A stretch of 64,000 nt of DNA from CAADGV01 sp040290295 (GCA_040290295.1 PSMW01000002.1:132951-196950); one strand, 5' to 3'; positions 24,124-33,839 are shown, counted from the first letter of the stretch. A program made the numbers and translations. The notes: generated from the letters alone by a model not told the origin.

Positions 24124-26754
24124 AGCGACTCATCGTTCCGGTCATCCTCTCTCTTCTTGCAGCGATGCTGGCGATCGTCCTGCGGTCTCCCCTTGCCGCT
24201 GTCGAAGAGCAGATCACCGCTGCGAAGTATGCGCTATGCGGTCCACAGCGCGCCGATACAAACATCGTGATCGTGTATGTGGACAGCGATGCGATGCGGG
24301 CGTTGGGCTGGCCCCTTCGGCGCAATTTCTACGCCCTGATGATCAAAACTCTCACCGATCTCCAAGCCAAGGCGATCGGGATCGATGTGCTGTTCGAAAC
24401 GCCAAGTCTCGAATACCCCGAATACGATCAGCTTCTCCGACACGTGACAGTGGAAGCGCGCAACGTCGTGCTCAACTGTTACGTCGAATCGCTCGATGCC
24501 GATGCAGGCGCAAAAGCCGGCATGAGCAGAGAGCCGTTCCGCTTTCCGCACGTTGCCGATGTGGAACATCACGGTTCCGATCTCCACACCCCGATGCCGG
24601 AGTTGATGGACGCAGCGGCAGGTGTCGGGCACGATAATGTGCTAGAGGAGCTTCGCGTCCCGTTGTTCGTGACGTTGGGCGATGAGACGGTGCCGGCATT
24701 CGGCGTCGAGCTGTTGCGTGTGTACGCCGGGGTCGATCGCTCCGGGATACGCTATGAAGACGGTCAGTTGTCGTTCAAGAAAGAAGGAAAACGTCTTCGT
24801 ATCGCCACAGAAGATGGGACGGTGCGATTGCACTTTCCCGGACCCTTATCGTCGTTTACGGCATATCCGTTTCTCGAAGTGTTGCGTTCGTACGATGCCG
24901 TGCGCACAGGCGGCGCACCACGCATCCCCGTGCACACATTCAAGAACAAGATGGTGTTGGTCGGAGTGCTGAGCGAAGAGCGTACGTTCGCGACGCCCGT
25001 CGATCCCCGATTCCCTGCGTTGGGCGTGCATGCGGTGTTTCTCGATAACGCTCTGCGGTCGACCTTCCTCACTCTTACGCCGGAGTGGCTTGTTTTTTTT
25101 CTTTCTATCATTATCGGTGCTGGTTGTGCCTCCGCTCTCGTGCTTCTCAAATCGAAAATGAGAGTGATCGTACCGATGACTATGATCGCCGCTGTTCCGA
25201 TCGTCTCAGGGGGAGTATTTGTCGCCCGTGCTTGGATTCTTCCTGTCGTGCCTCCCTTGTTCGTCGGCTTGCTGGCAACTGTGGGAGCGGTCGCTTACAG
25301 ACATCGATTCCTTGCAAAGCAGTTGGAGCACGTCCAGTCGGAGAAAGAGCGCATCGCTGCCGCACTGCGCGACCGTGAAGCAAAAGTTGCTGCATTGGAG
25401 CGCGAATTGGTCTCGCTCGAAGCGCGTCGGCCGGCCGACCGCACGGAGGAATTGCTGGAAGAAATTCGTCGCTACAAGGCCGAGATTCACGCGCTCAGCT
25501 CGAAACGAGACGACCTGGAGGAAGCCGTTGTCGTCGATGCCGATACGCTTGCGGGCGCGCAGGAGTTCGAGGGTCTCGTGTACGATGCCGGCGGCGCCAT
25601 GCGTCCTGTGGTCGAGTTCGTTGTCAAGATCGCCGACAGCGATGCTACGGTGCTCATCCTCGGCGAGAGTGGTACAGGAAAAGAGATGATCGCACGAGCA
25701 ATTCACAAGCGCAGCACGCGGCGCGATCAGCCCTTCATCGCGGTAAACTGTGGCGCGCTCTCCGAAAGCTTGCTGGAAAGTGAATTGTTCGGTCATGAGA
25801 AGGGGGCTTTCACCGGCGCAGTGCAAGGACGTCAGGGACGATTCGAACTTGCCGACGGCGGGACGATCTTCTTNNNNNNNNNNCGAGATCGGAGAGGTCA
25901 GTGAAGCGTTCCAGCTCAAGCTGCTACGCGTCTTGCAGGAAGGAGAGTTCGAGCGGGTCGGCGGTACCAAAACGTTGAAGGTGAACGTCCGCGTCATCGC
26001 TGCAACGAATAGAGACCTGAAAGAGTTGGTGCGAGAGAAACGGTTTCGCGAGGACGTGTACTATCGTTTGAACGTCCTGACGGTCGAGGTGCCGCCGTTA
26101 CGGAGTCGGCCTGAAGATGTTCCTCTCTTGATTCATCATTTCCTGAAAAAAGAAGATGGTGACCTCAGCGTGTCCAGAATCGTGTTGGATATGCTGCAGA
26201 ATTATTCCTGGCGCGGCAATGTGCGGGAATTGGAGAGCGTCGTCAAGCGTGCAGTTCTGCTGGCAAAAGCCGAGAAACGGAAAATGATTACGATGAAGGA
26301 TTTGCCGGAGGAGATCGTGCGAACAGCCAAAGCTTCCATCGCTCTCGAGGACCAGATCATCCAATCGTTGCGGGCAAAGCGTTTCTCGCGCAGCGCCATT
26401 TCAGAAACGGCGGAAGAACTCGGCGGCTTGAATCGCGGAACCGTTGCAGAATATCTTCGGGGTGTCTGCTTGAAAGCGTTCGTTGAGCACACCTACGACC
26501 TTGAAACGACAGCTCGGTACATCGCTCTGACACAAGATGAGGTAGTTCTCGAGCGCGTGCGAAAGAAGTTGTCGGAATATCTCTCGAACATTGCCGAAAC
26601 GGTGGACTGGACGCAGCCCTGGGAAGCAGTTAAACCGAATTTGAAACCGAAAACCAAGAATCTTCCTCAGAAGTATCACCCCTTCCTCGAGCAAGTCGCC
26701 GAGGCATACTTCAGGCGGGTCTGGAATCTGGACGAGGAGAAGACGGGCGCCTGA
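24120..26754 (+). CDS. CHASE2 sensor fused to sigma54 activator (AAA+), interrupted by a 10-N gap
   Basis: A membrane-bound transcription activator. The N-terminal half has a signal-anchor helix, a periplasmic CHASE2 domain (about 30-315, with TNIVIVYVDSDAMRALGWPL and FKNKMVLVGVLSEERTFATP), three membrane helices (about 320-400) and a coiled coil (about 405-470). The C-terminal half is a sigma54 AAA+ domain: Walker A GESGTGKE, the sigma54-contact loop GAFTGA, Walker B (in the gap), sensor I AATNRDLKE and the R-finger region FREDVYYRLN. After about residue 735 there is a possible helix-turn-helix (FSRSAISETAEELGGLNRGT). The two halves are out of frame only because the N run has length 10. CHASE2 in place of a receiver or GAF domain is unusual. 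Confidence 0.88.
25874..25883. other. Assembly gap (10 N) inside the sigma54 activator gene
   Basis: Ten N, probably a placeholder length. The flanks read GGTIF-L and (D)EIGE, which adjoin directly in sigma54 activators, so about 3 bases are missing, not 10. A 3-base gap restores the frame. Confidence 0.9.
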
Positions 26755-26900
26755 ATCGGATTGCCCCCGCACTTCTTCTTCTGATTCCCGCACTTCACCG
26801 CGTACAAGCAATCCTTGCTGGGAGCATAAGGTCTCCCTTCCTTTATGAAACTCAATATGTTGCAGACGGGCACCACGCATTCCGTTAAGCGCAGTGCCTC

Positions 26901-26917
26901 TGGCACATGGCTTGACC
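26901..26917 (+). promoter_or_regulatory. Candidate sigma54 (-24/-12) promoter
   Basis: TGGCAC, five bases, TTGACC (26901-26917) matches the -24/-12 consensus TGGCACN5TTGC except for A in place of the final C. It lies 150 bases after the sigma54 activator gene and about 85 bases before the next start codon, so the expected transcript would begin near 26926. Confidence 0.5.
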
Positions 26918-27001
26918 AATACTGGAGCGGCACAATAAACGCAAGCAACGGTCTGTTGTCAAAATAACAAACAACCAAACAACCATAACGAGGAGATAGC
27001 T

Positions 27002-27970
27002 ATGAAGAAGCCTTTTGCTCTGCTCTGGACGATCGTCGCAACGATGGGATTGCTGATCGTCGGGTGCAACAAGAACGCGAACGGTCCCGAGGATGAGACC
27101 GCTCCACCCGGTGTCACTGACGAACGCAGTGCCATCGTCTATCAGGCGGTCAACGATGAGTTCGTCAAGAACGATGAGCAAACCTTCGCCGATCAGGAGG
27201 TTCAGCCCACGGACTATGGTCTTTTGGGCAAGATCGATGCGGCGATTACACCGCTGCGATGGGGGCGTTTCATCAACAGCATCACCCGCACCGTGACAGT
27301 CACGATTGAACCGGGTGACAGCATCGCCATCGCTCGTGTCCACAAAGTGATCAACGGCGTCTTGAAGATCCGAGCGATCAATGCGTCAGGGGATACCATT
27401 CTGGTCGAGAAGCCGTTCAGCGACGAATCTGATCGCAATGTGATCTTCCGACGCGTCGAACGTGGCCCGCTGTTCTGGCGGAATTGGATTCCGGTCGCGA
27501 CATCGCTTGTTAAAGGCGGCACGCCCACCGGCGATATCACGATAACGCAACTCCTATTCATGACGCGGCGCGACACGATCACGATCAACGATCCGCTCAA
27601 CTTCTACTTGCGGTATCGCTGGTTGCGAACGATGCATGGCAATCGTGATCTGTTCCATCGCGATCGCGACGTGCCGGAACTCGTCACACGTGATTCGGTG
27701 AAGGTGCGTGTGACACTCACCAGCGCGTCGCCCGATACCGATCTTGTGGCGTTACGGTTCGGCTTCACAAGTCTGTACAAGAGCCGTGCGCGGATGTTCC
27801 TGGTGTCTCAGAACGGAAACACGAAAGTGTACGAACGAACATTCTTTGTGCATCCGCGTCCTGGTCATTTCCATGCTGCTGTTGAAGCGATGACCAAAGC
27901 GACGTTGTTCGACGATAATCCTGCCCTCTACAGCGTAAGTTGGTGGGGTGTTCCGTATCGCGTGTTCTAA
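27002..27970 (+). CDS. Lipoprotein of unknown function
   Basis: A 322-residue lipoprotein: MKKPFALLWTIVATMGLLIVGC has a lipobox with Cys22. The mature protein has a disordered Asp/Glu-rich start (NANGPEDETAPPG), then beta-rich segments such as TRTVTVTIEPGDSIAIARVH and TRDSVKVRVTLTSASPDTDL, and a basic, His-containing region (MHGNRDLFHRDRDVPELV). No known family is recognised. ACGAGGAG precedes the ATG. It is the first gene after the candidate sigma54 promoter and may be a target of the upstream CHASE2 activator. Confidence 0.78.
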   Translation: MKKPFALLWTIVATMGLLIVGCNKNANGPEDETAPPGVTDERSAIVYQAVNDEFVKNDEQTFADQEVQPTDYGLLGKIDAAITPLRWGRFINSITRTVTVTIEPGDSIAIARVHKVINGVLKIRAINASGDTILVEKPFSDESDRNVIFRRVERGPLFWRNWIPVATSLVKGGTPTGDITITQLLFMTRRDTITINDPLNFYLRYRWLRTMHGNRDLFHRDRDVPELVTRDSVKVRVTLTSASPDTDLVALRFGFTSLYKSRARMFLVSQNGNTKVYERTFFVHPRPGHFHAAVEAMTKATLFDDNPALYSVSWWGVPYRVF

Positions 27971-28118
27971 GGTTCTGTGGTGGGGTGCCGCTTGCCCGAT
28001 CCGTGCTCTCGTCGCAAGGATCGGGCGGCGGCAGTGGTGAAGCTGTTTCGCAGTCATCCATTGAATTTGAAAGACGAATTGAAGTAATTATCGCGGCAAC
28101 CATGCACCGACGGCACCA

Positions 28119-28949
28119 GTGAAATCTTCGATCACCATAGCGACAGCCTTCGTTCTGATTCTGGCAGGATGCCAGAAGCCTACCGAAGTGCAATTGATCG
28201 ATGAGCCGATGTTCGATCTGGAAGAGGCAATCGATCCTGATACGTCGTTCGAACGCGCCGCTGTGGATACTACCGCGTTGTTGCCGAGTGAGCAGCAACG
28301 TTACACGGGATTCGTGACACTTACGTATGCGCGCACAGATGTCGTAGGCTTCTCGCGAAGCCGTGTGGTTGCGCGTGTGGTCGTGGAGGATAAAGGACAA
28401 GTCTTGGAGTTCAACGGCCGCCGGATGTTCAAGTCGCGGCAGTTGGGACTTGTTCGGCTCAACGGCTTCTTGCTGCTGCCGCGTGAACGCTTCTTCGGAG
28501 GGATGATGGGAGGTCCCGAATACCTTCGCGAGATTACAGATTACGAACCCGGCCGGTCATATACGTTCAGTGCCGATTCGCTCGGAAGTGTTGTGCTGCG
28601 CGCGCCCGAGGTAGTCGAAGTGAAAGCGCCTACCAGCGGGTCTGTTGTGCGGCGCGATCACGATCTTCTGATGCATTGGCGTGGACGCGGTGATCTGATG
28701 ATCATCATCAGCTCTGCAACGCTGCGTCCTACCAATCTGATGACCACACCCTTGCTTCGTCTGCGCCTCCGCCAGAACAACGGACACGTGATGCTGCCGA
28801 AGCGAGTGATCAACGGCTTGCCGCCCGGTCTGTATCTCTTCACATTCGTCATTTCGAATCGGGAGGAGCGTCCGCTGTCCACCCGATTTGGAGGGAAGAT
28901 GCTCGTGCAAGCATCTTCACTTCACAACATCTTGGTTGACGTGCGATAA
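28119..28949 (+). CDS. Second lipoprotein of unknown function
   Basis: A 276-residue lipoprotein with GTG start: MKSSITIATAFVLILAGC gives a lipidated Cys18. The body is acidic at first (DEPMFDLEEAIDPDTS), then beta-rich with Arg-rich strands. No family was recognised. There is no clear ribosome-binding site, and no ATG fits because an upstream ATG at 28102 ends after seven codons. It lies 148 bases after the previous lipoprotein and 16 bases before the barrel-transglutaminase gene, so it is probably part of the same unit. Confidence 0.72.
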   Translation: MKSSITIATAFVLILAGCQKPTEVQLIDEPMFDLEEAIDPDTSFERAAVDTTALLPSEQQRYTGFVTLTYARTDVVGFSRSRVVARVVVEDKGQVLEFNGRRMFKSRQLGLVRLNGFLLLPRERFFGGMMGGPEYLREITDYEPGRSYTFSADSLGSVVLRAPEVVEVKAPTSGSVVRRDHDLLMHWRGRGDLMIIISSATLRPTNLMTTPLLRLRLRQNNGHVMLPKRVINGLPPGLYLFTFVISNREERPLSTRFGGKMLVQASSLHNILVDVR

Positions 28950-28965
28950 CAGCCTTGCGAGGTCT

Positions 28966-30963
28966 ATGACGAGAAGCTGCCTGTTTGTGTCATTCGGTGT
29001 TGTGATGAGTCTTTCGCCAACATACGGACAATCGTTGCTGAGCGCTCGCAGTCTTGCGCTCGCATCCTATGGAGCTTCCGTCGTGGATAGCAGGAGTTTC
29101 GAAAGCAACCCGGCAGGGATTGTCGGCATTCGTGACTGGGAATTTTCTACCACAACCTTCAGGGGGAGCACCGGTGGATTTGTCTTTCAAGGTTTGACTC
29201 TCGGCAAGCGCTTTCTCGACGACGAGGCGGTGAGCCTTGCCTATATGCCGGGAGCGCTGGTTGAATTTGTTTTGCCAGCAATCGTCGTGACGAGCGATTC
29301 GGGCACACCTGCAAGTATCCAACAAACCCTCTCGTATCAAGAACAGTTTCTTCTTGCGTACGCCCATCGGTTTTCGCCCATGATCTCGGCAGGCATCACT
29401 GCTCGATTTCGTCAAGCAACGGTGAACGATACGAAGTACGAGTTGATTCAGCAGGGATCGGGATACATCTCGCGCATCACGCCACGAAAGGAGCAAGCCG
29501 GCATGGCGTTGTTCGATCTTGCCCTGCTTGCCACTCCCTTTTCTGAGCTTCGCGTTGGGCTTGTCGGGAGAAATCTCTTCTCGGCTGCGCAAACGCTTCC
29601 TGAGGACGTCCGGTCTTTTTCGTTGCCGAAGGAACGTTCAGCGGAACTGAGCGTGCTGTGGATGCCCGATGCACGTCTCAACCTCGCTGCGCAGGCAAGC
29701 ACTCTCGGCGCAGGGTCGTTCGGTGTCGAAGCGCTCGTCGGCGCGGGGCTTTCGGTGCGTGCCGGACTCATGCTACACAAGCGAGAATCGCCCGCCGTCT
29801 ACGCCTGGAGCGGCGGCATCGGATGGCGGTACGAGTTCTTGGAATTCGACGCGGGTTATCTTCGCTTCACCAACCGGACGACACACAGCAGTGCCGTTTC
29901 GCTCAGCACGTTCGATGCTTCGCAATTGCATGCGCTCGATCTGCATCCGTACACGACCGATCGTGCGATGCTGACGGTGAAGGCAATCTTTGGTAAAGTG
30001 CGTGCACCACTCGCACAAATTCAATCGGTCGAAATTCACACTGCGGTGTACCCGTCTTCATACGAACTCCTTGCGTTTAGACCCCTCGGACGAGTGATCG
30101 TGAAGAACCTCTCGGACAAGCCCATTCACGTGCGCTCACGCTTCTTTGTCGAGCGCTTCATGGATACACCGACGGAAAGCTCCCCCGTTCCTCTTGCACC
30201 GGGAGAGGAACAAGAGCTTCCTCTGTTTGCCGTGCTCAACAAGCGTATCCAAGAGGTTTCGGAGATGACGGTGCGCGAGGCGAGCATCGCCGTTGCCGCG
30301 GCAGCCTCGGAAGAGGAAGACGATCGAGCGCAAGCAGCGATCGTGATTCACGGTCGCAATGATTGGGATGGCGATGTGTACTCGCTCTACCACTTCGTGA
30401 CGCCCGACGATCCCGATGTTCTGCGCTATACGCGTGCGGTATTGGTCGAGATGAAAGATTCACTCACCGGCGTTCCGCGAGAGTTGGAGCTGGTAACGAA
30501 AGCCCGCGTGTTGTTCAATACCTTCGCCGGTAAATTGGTGTACGTCGGCGATCCGAAAGTAAGTGCGGACTTCGTTCAGTATCCTTCGGAAACACTTGCG
30601 CTCAAGAGCGGTGATTGCGACGACATGACCGTCTGTTTTTCATCGTTGCTCAGTAGTATCGGTATCTCGACCGCCTTTATCGACGTGGTGCCGCCAACGG
30701 CGCCCGAGAAAAGCCATATTTACATGATGTTCGATACCGGTCTCGAACCGCGCTACGGCCATATGCTTAGTTCTAACCCGAAGCGCTACATCGTACGACG
30801 CAATGCACGCGGTGCCGAAACGCTTTGGCTCCCCATCGAAACGACCGTGATCACGAAAGGGTTTGAGCGTGCGTGGGAAGTCGGTGCACAAGAATACTAC
30901 GAGGATGTCGAGGTGCATCTCGGTCTCATCAAAGGCTGGGTGCGCATTGTTGATGTGAACTGA
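28966..30963 (+). CDS. PorV/PorQ-like barrel fused to transglutaminase-like domain
   Basis: A 665-residue exported protein. After the signal peptide (SCLFVSFGVVMSLSPTYGQS) the first about 330 residues resemble PorV/UPF0164 barrels: LALASYGASVVDSRSFESNP with the family AxxNPAG-type motif SNPAGIVGI, then paired barrel strands. The C-terminal part (about 430-640) has a transglutaminase-like Cys-His-Asp set: SGDCDDMT (Cys551), KSHIYMMFD (His584, Asp590). Such a domain could act as a peptidase or a crosslinker at the cell surface. GCGAGG lies before the ATG at 28966. The combination is unusual, and I know no described protein with it. Confidence 0.75.
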   Translation: MTRSCLFVSFGVVMSLSPTYGQSLLSARSLALASYGASVVDSRSFESNPAGIVGIRDWEFSTTTFRGSTGGFVFQGLTLGKRFLDDEAVSLAYMPGALVEFVLPAIVVTSDSGTPASIQQTLSYQEQFLLAYAHRFSPMISAGITARFRQATVNDTKYELIQQGSGYISRITPRKEQAGMALFDLALLATPFSELRVGLVGRNLFSAAQTLPEDVRSFSLPKERSAELSVLWMPDARLNLAAQASTLGAGSFGVEALVGAGLSVRAGLMLHKRESPAVYAWSGGIGWRYEFLEFDAGYLRFTNRTTHSSAVSLSTFDASQLHALDLHPYTTDRAMLTVKAIFGKVRAPLAQIQSVEIHTAVYPSSYELLAFRPLGRVIVKNLSDKPIHVRSRFFVERFMDTPTESSPVPLAPGEEQELPLFAVLNKRIQEVSEMTVREASIAVAAAASEEEDDRAQAAIVIHGRNDWDGDVYSLYHFVTPDDPDVLRYTRAVLVEMKDSLTGVPRELELVTKARVLFNTFAGKLVYVGDPKVSADFVQYPSETLALKSGDCDDMTVCFSSLLSSIGISTAFIDVVPPTAPEKSHIYMMFDTGLEPRYGHMLSSNPKRYIVRRNARGAETLWLPIETTVITKGFERAWEVGAQEYYEDVEVHLGLIKGWVRIVDVN

Positions 30964-31006
30964 TTACGGCGATGGTGTCCATCACCCAAAGGAATAGGAG
31001 GTAGTT

Positions 31007-31711
31007 ATGAAAGGGGTACGAACTCTTGCAGCAATCCTCCTCACTATGCTGCTTGCAACAGCGGCTTGGGGAGGAGAACAAGTCCTGTTGCAGAAGGTTC
31101 AGGGAGAAGTGCTCGTCCGTCCTGGGGTTGTCGAGACGTGGGCAGCGGCTCGACAAGGCGAGGAGCTGCCTCCGGACGCGACGCTGAAAATCGGTAAGCA
31201 GAGTGCTGCCGTGATCATAGTCGGCTCCACGAGTAAGAGAATCACGCTCCCCCCCGAAGTGATCGTCGAGGTGGCGGATATTCGCGAGCTCACTCCCGAA
31301 GAGTTGATGTTGAAACTGACGATGCAACGAGTGAGAGCATCATCGTACGAACGGAAGAACAAGGAAATGCATATCCCGAGCACGACGACCTTCCGAGGTG
31401 AGGCGAAAGACCGCAGGGATGCACTCACGGATGCCGATCCGGAAGAAGGGCGCCTGCACATCAACGGAGCGCGCGTACTGTACACCAACGGATTCTACTC
31501 GACGAGCGCGCTGCGAGCGATGGATGTGCTGCGTCGCTATCCGATGCTGGCGACGTTCGACAATCGATTGCTGGTTGCCGAGGCGCTCGAGAAAGCAGCC
31601 TTGAAAAGCGAAGCACTCAACGAGTACACAATGCTGTTCCAGTCTGGCGATCTGACGCCGATACAACGCGAGGTCCTCGCTTCGAGAATCGCACAGCTCA
31701 AGAAGAAGTAA
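31007..31711 (+). CDS. Exported FecR-like protein
   Basis: A 234-residue protein with signal peptide (TLAAILLTMLLATAAWG), a short FecR-like domain (about 25-95: VQGEVLVRPGVVETWAAARQ, LPPDATLKIGKQSAAVIIVG) and a C-terminal helical part (about 155-230) resembling a single TPR-like hairpin set (RAMDVLRRYPMLATFDNRLL). It lacks the RGT block of the other FecR gene, so the family call is weaker. A strong GGAGG precedes the ATG. It closes the 18-kb plus-strand block and is followed by a long inverted repeat. Confidence 0.75.
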   Translation: MKGVRTLAAILLTMLLATAAWGGEQVLLQKVQGEVLVRPGVVETWAAARQGEELPPDATLKIGKQSAAVIIVGSTSKRITLPPEVIVEVADIRELTPEELMLKLTMQRVRASSYERKNKEMHIPSTTTFRGEAKDRRDALTDADPEEGRLHINGARVLYTNGFYSTSALRAMDVLRRYPMLATFDNRLLVAEALEKAALKSEALNEYTMLFQSGDLTPIQREVLASRIAQLKKK

Positions 31712-31784
31712 CACGAAGGCGGCTTCGCTGCGTGTGTACCACGACACAACAACAGACCTGCTGCGCAGCGAACGCCGCTTCGTG
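31712..31784. terminator. Long inverted repeat between convergent genes
   Basis: Two 21-base arms (31712-31732 and 31764-31784) pair over about 19 positions with two one-base bulges, around a 31-base loop. It lies exactly between two convergent genes and has no U-tract, so it is probably a bidirectional transcription barrier. Confidence 0.5.
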
Positions 31785-31786
31785 CC

Positions 31787-32815
31787 TTAGGCTCTCCGCA
31801 GAACTTTCGCGCCCCGAATTTTTCTTTCCTTCAACTCTTTCAATGCTCGATTTGCTTCGGCGAAGCGATACTCTTGCACCTCCGGCTTGATCACTATTGC
31901 GGCGGCAAGCTCCAGGAACTCCTGGACGTCGCGGCGAGTAACATTGGCAACGCTCTTGATCTCTTTCTCCATCCAAAGATGTGTCGGGTAGTGAAGGTGC
32001 AACAGCGCGTCCTTATCTGCGTCTTCCTTGCGAATGGCGTTGATCACCAACCGTCCTGCCGGCGCCAGATTCTTTAACGCCTCCACCACCGGCTTCCATG
32101 TCGGTGTTGTATCGATGATGGCATGAAGCTGTTCGGGTGATTGTTCTGCGGTGTCGCCTGCCCACACGGCGCCTAGTTCGCGTGCGAAAGCTCGCTCATG
32201 CTCACTGCGTGCGAACACATACACCGGACTGTTCGGATAGCGGTGGCGCACCATCTTGAGCACGAGATGAGCCGATGCGCCGAATCCTGTGAGACCCAAC
32301 GCAGCTCCGTCGAGCATGTTCGCCAGTCGTACTGATCGATAGCCGATAGCACCTGCGCAGAGCAATGGTGCGGCTTCGGCGTCGGTAAAAGTAGATGGGA
32401 CGGGATAGGCATAGTTTTCATGCACCGTCATGTATTCGGCATAGCCTCCATCGGCATCGCGGCCCGTTGCTCGGAAGCGTGCGCAGAGGTTTTCGTTTCC
32501 CTCGCGGCACCATCGGCACGCGCCGCAGGAAGAGAAAATCCATGCAACCCCAACGCGGTCGCCGCGTGCAAAACGCTGTACGCCGCTTCCCACGTCCTCG
32601 ACGGTTCCGATAACCTGATGGCCCGGTATCACCGGAAAGCGTGGTGGCGGCGTACGTCCTTCGATCTCATCCAATTCCGTATGACACACTCCGCAGGCGG
32701 CAACGCGGATAAGGATTTCCCTCTCTGCCGGCTGAGGCACCGGAACGTCCTTCAGCATCAACGGCTCCGCTTCTTCCGACACGTTGCATATTCGATGGAT
32801 CAGGAAGGCTTTCAT
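31787..32815 (-). CDS. Zinc-dependent alcohol dehydrogenase family protein
   Basis: A medium-chain NAD(P)-linked alcohol/aldehyde oxidoreductase of 342 residues. The catalytic zinc site is in ACGVCHTELDEIEG and PGHQVIGTVEDVG. The four structural-zinc cysteines are in SCGACRWCREGNENLC. The nucleotide-binding turn is GLTGFGASAHLV. The closest general type is the propanol-preferring (AdhP-like) group. The substrate is not predictable. The start at 32815 (MKAFLIHRIC) is the family N-terminus; the first in-frame ATG is 24 bases upstream. It is the last gene of a three-gene minus-strand unit after two PAP2 genes, with no obvious metabolic link to them. Confidence 0.92.
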   Translation of the reverse strand: MKAFLIHRICNVSEEAEPLMLKDVPVPQPAEREILIRVAACGVCHTELDEIEGRTPPPRFPVIPGHQVIGTVEDVGSGVQRFARGDRVGVAWIFSSCGACRWCREGNENLCARFRATGRDADGGYAEYMTVHENYAYPVPSTFTDAEAAPLLCAGAIGYRSVRLANMLDGAALGLTGFGASAHLVLKMVRHRYPNSPVYVFARSEHERAFARELGAVWAGDTAEQSPEQLHAIIDTTPTWKPVVEALKNLAPAGRLVINAIRKEDADKDALLHLHYPTHLWMEKEIKSVANVTRRDVQEFLELAAAIVIKPEVQEYRFAEANRALKELKERKIRGAKVLRRA

Positions 32816-32872
32816 GGTTGTCGTACCCTGTGCTGGCACGCCTCCGGCGGCTGGAAGTGCGGTGCGCCGCCG

Positions 32873-33817
32873 TCAGAAGTTCAACGTCAGTCGCACGCCT
32901 TGTCGTTGTATCGACACTTCGGGCGTAAGTGAGAGTGAGGGTGCGTCGGGAGTATCGGACTTGAATACCTCCAAGCCTTCGGGACGCGCTGCGATCATCC
33001 CGAACTGATAGCCGAGGGCTATGCCCAGCGGGTAGTCGCTCCACCAATGGATGCCCGTATTGGAAAGTCCGATACCGATACCGGCAATGATGAAGTATGA
33101 AAGGGGTCGGAGCCACGGCTTCCACTCAGGATAGTTCTCCATAATAACGACGAGGGTTGCGGTTGCCGTGGCAATGTGTCCCGATGGGAACGCGTCGTAG
33201 TGCGGCACCTTTTGATGATATACGACTTGATCGGGGAAGAACACCCATCGTCCGTTCGTGCGCGTCGAGACGAACGGACTTTCTCTCCCGGTGATGTGCT
33301 TCATGACCTGGATGACGGTGCCGCATGCAAGGATGGTTTGGACGAGTTGGCTTGCTGTGCGCAGCGCCCGTTCATCCTCTTTCCAAAATCCATACAGACC
33401 GAACGCGGCTGCAAGTCCGAACTGGGGCTTCCCATCTCCCAAATACACAAAGAAATCGCTGATGTCTTTGACGGTGCGTGAGCTTTTGTACCAACGATCG
33501 GAAACTTCCCACACGGGTTGATCGGTGGCGATGGCAGCAGCGGTCAGTGCCGTCATAGCAACCAAGGCGGGAATGCGCTCTTCGCGAAAGTTGAGGTTGG
33601 CAAACCGCACCCAATCGCCCGGGATGCGTTCGAACATCGTGTACCACTGGAGGGATTGTGAACGCGGCTGTTCGCGCAGCAGGAACTGCAACGAGTCGGT
33701 CTCGACGGAAACCGCATTGGAATCCACCGATGCTCGCGCTCGTGTCTCAGGCTCGGATGCTACGCCGAGCGACACACAGGAGAATAGGATAAGAAAGATG
33801 ACTGCGCTGCGTTTCAT
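32873..33817 (-). CDS. PAP2-family membrane phosphatase, copy A
   Basis: A 314-residue membrane protein with a signal-like N-terminus (SAVIFLILFSCVSLGVA) and a PAP2 domain. Motif I is KHITGRESP (about 178), motif II is FPSGH (about 217) and motif III is HWWSD near residue 266, with the catalytic His. The Arg normally six residues before that His is a Leu, so activity may differ or be lost. Substrates in the family are lipid pyrophosphates or phosphatidic acid. It is a paralogue of the gene 22 bases upstream, sharing the N-terminal GDW-RF-NF segment and most of the core. Start at 33817 is preferred because AGG lies 6 bases upstream. Confidence 0.85.
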   Translation of the reverse strand: MKRSAVIFLILFSCVSLGVASEPETRARASVDSNAVSVETDSLQFLLREQPRSQSLQWYTMFERIPGDWVRFANLNFREERIPALVAMTALTAAAIATDQPVWEVSDRWYKSSRTVKDISDFFVYLGDGKPQFGLAAAFGLYGFWKEDERALRTASQLVQTILACGTVIQVMKHITGRESPFVSTRTNGRWVFFPDQVVYHQKVPHYDAFPSGHIATATATLVVIMENYPEWKPWLRPLSYFIIAGIGIGLSNTGIHWWSDYPLGIALGYQFGMIAARPEGLEVFKSDTPDAPSLSLTPEVSIQRQGVRLTLNF

Positions 33818-33839
33818 ACACCTGCTCATCTCGAATGCG

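Noticed and set aside
24904..25260. Possible gene boundary between CHASE2 and sigma54 halves
   Set aside because: The frame is continuous through the membrane helices and coiled coil into Walker A; no stop or internal ribosome-binding site is seen.
27981..27995. Second -24/-12-like element before the 28119 lipoprotein gene
   Set aside because: Spacing is right and TGG and TTGC match, but CAC is replaced by GGT; kept only as a note under the stronger site.
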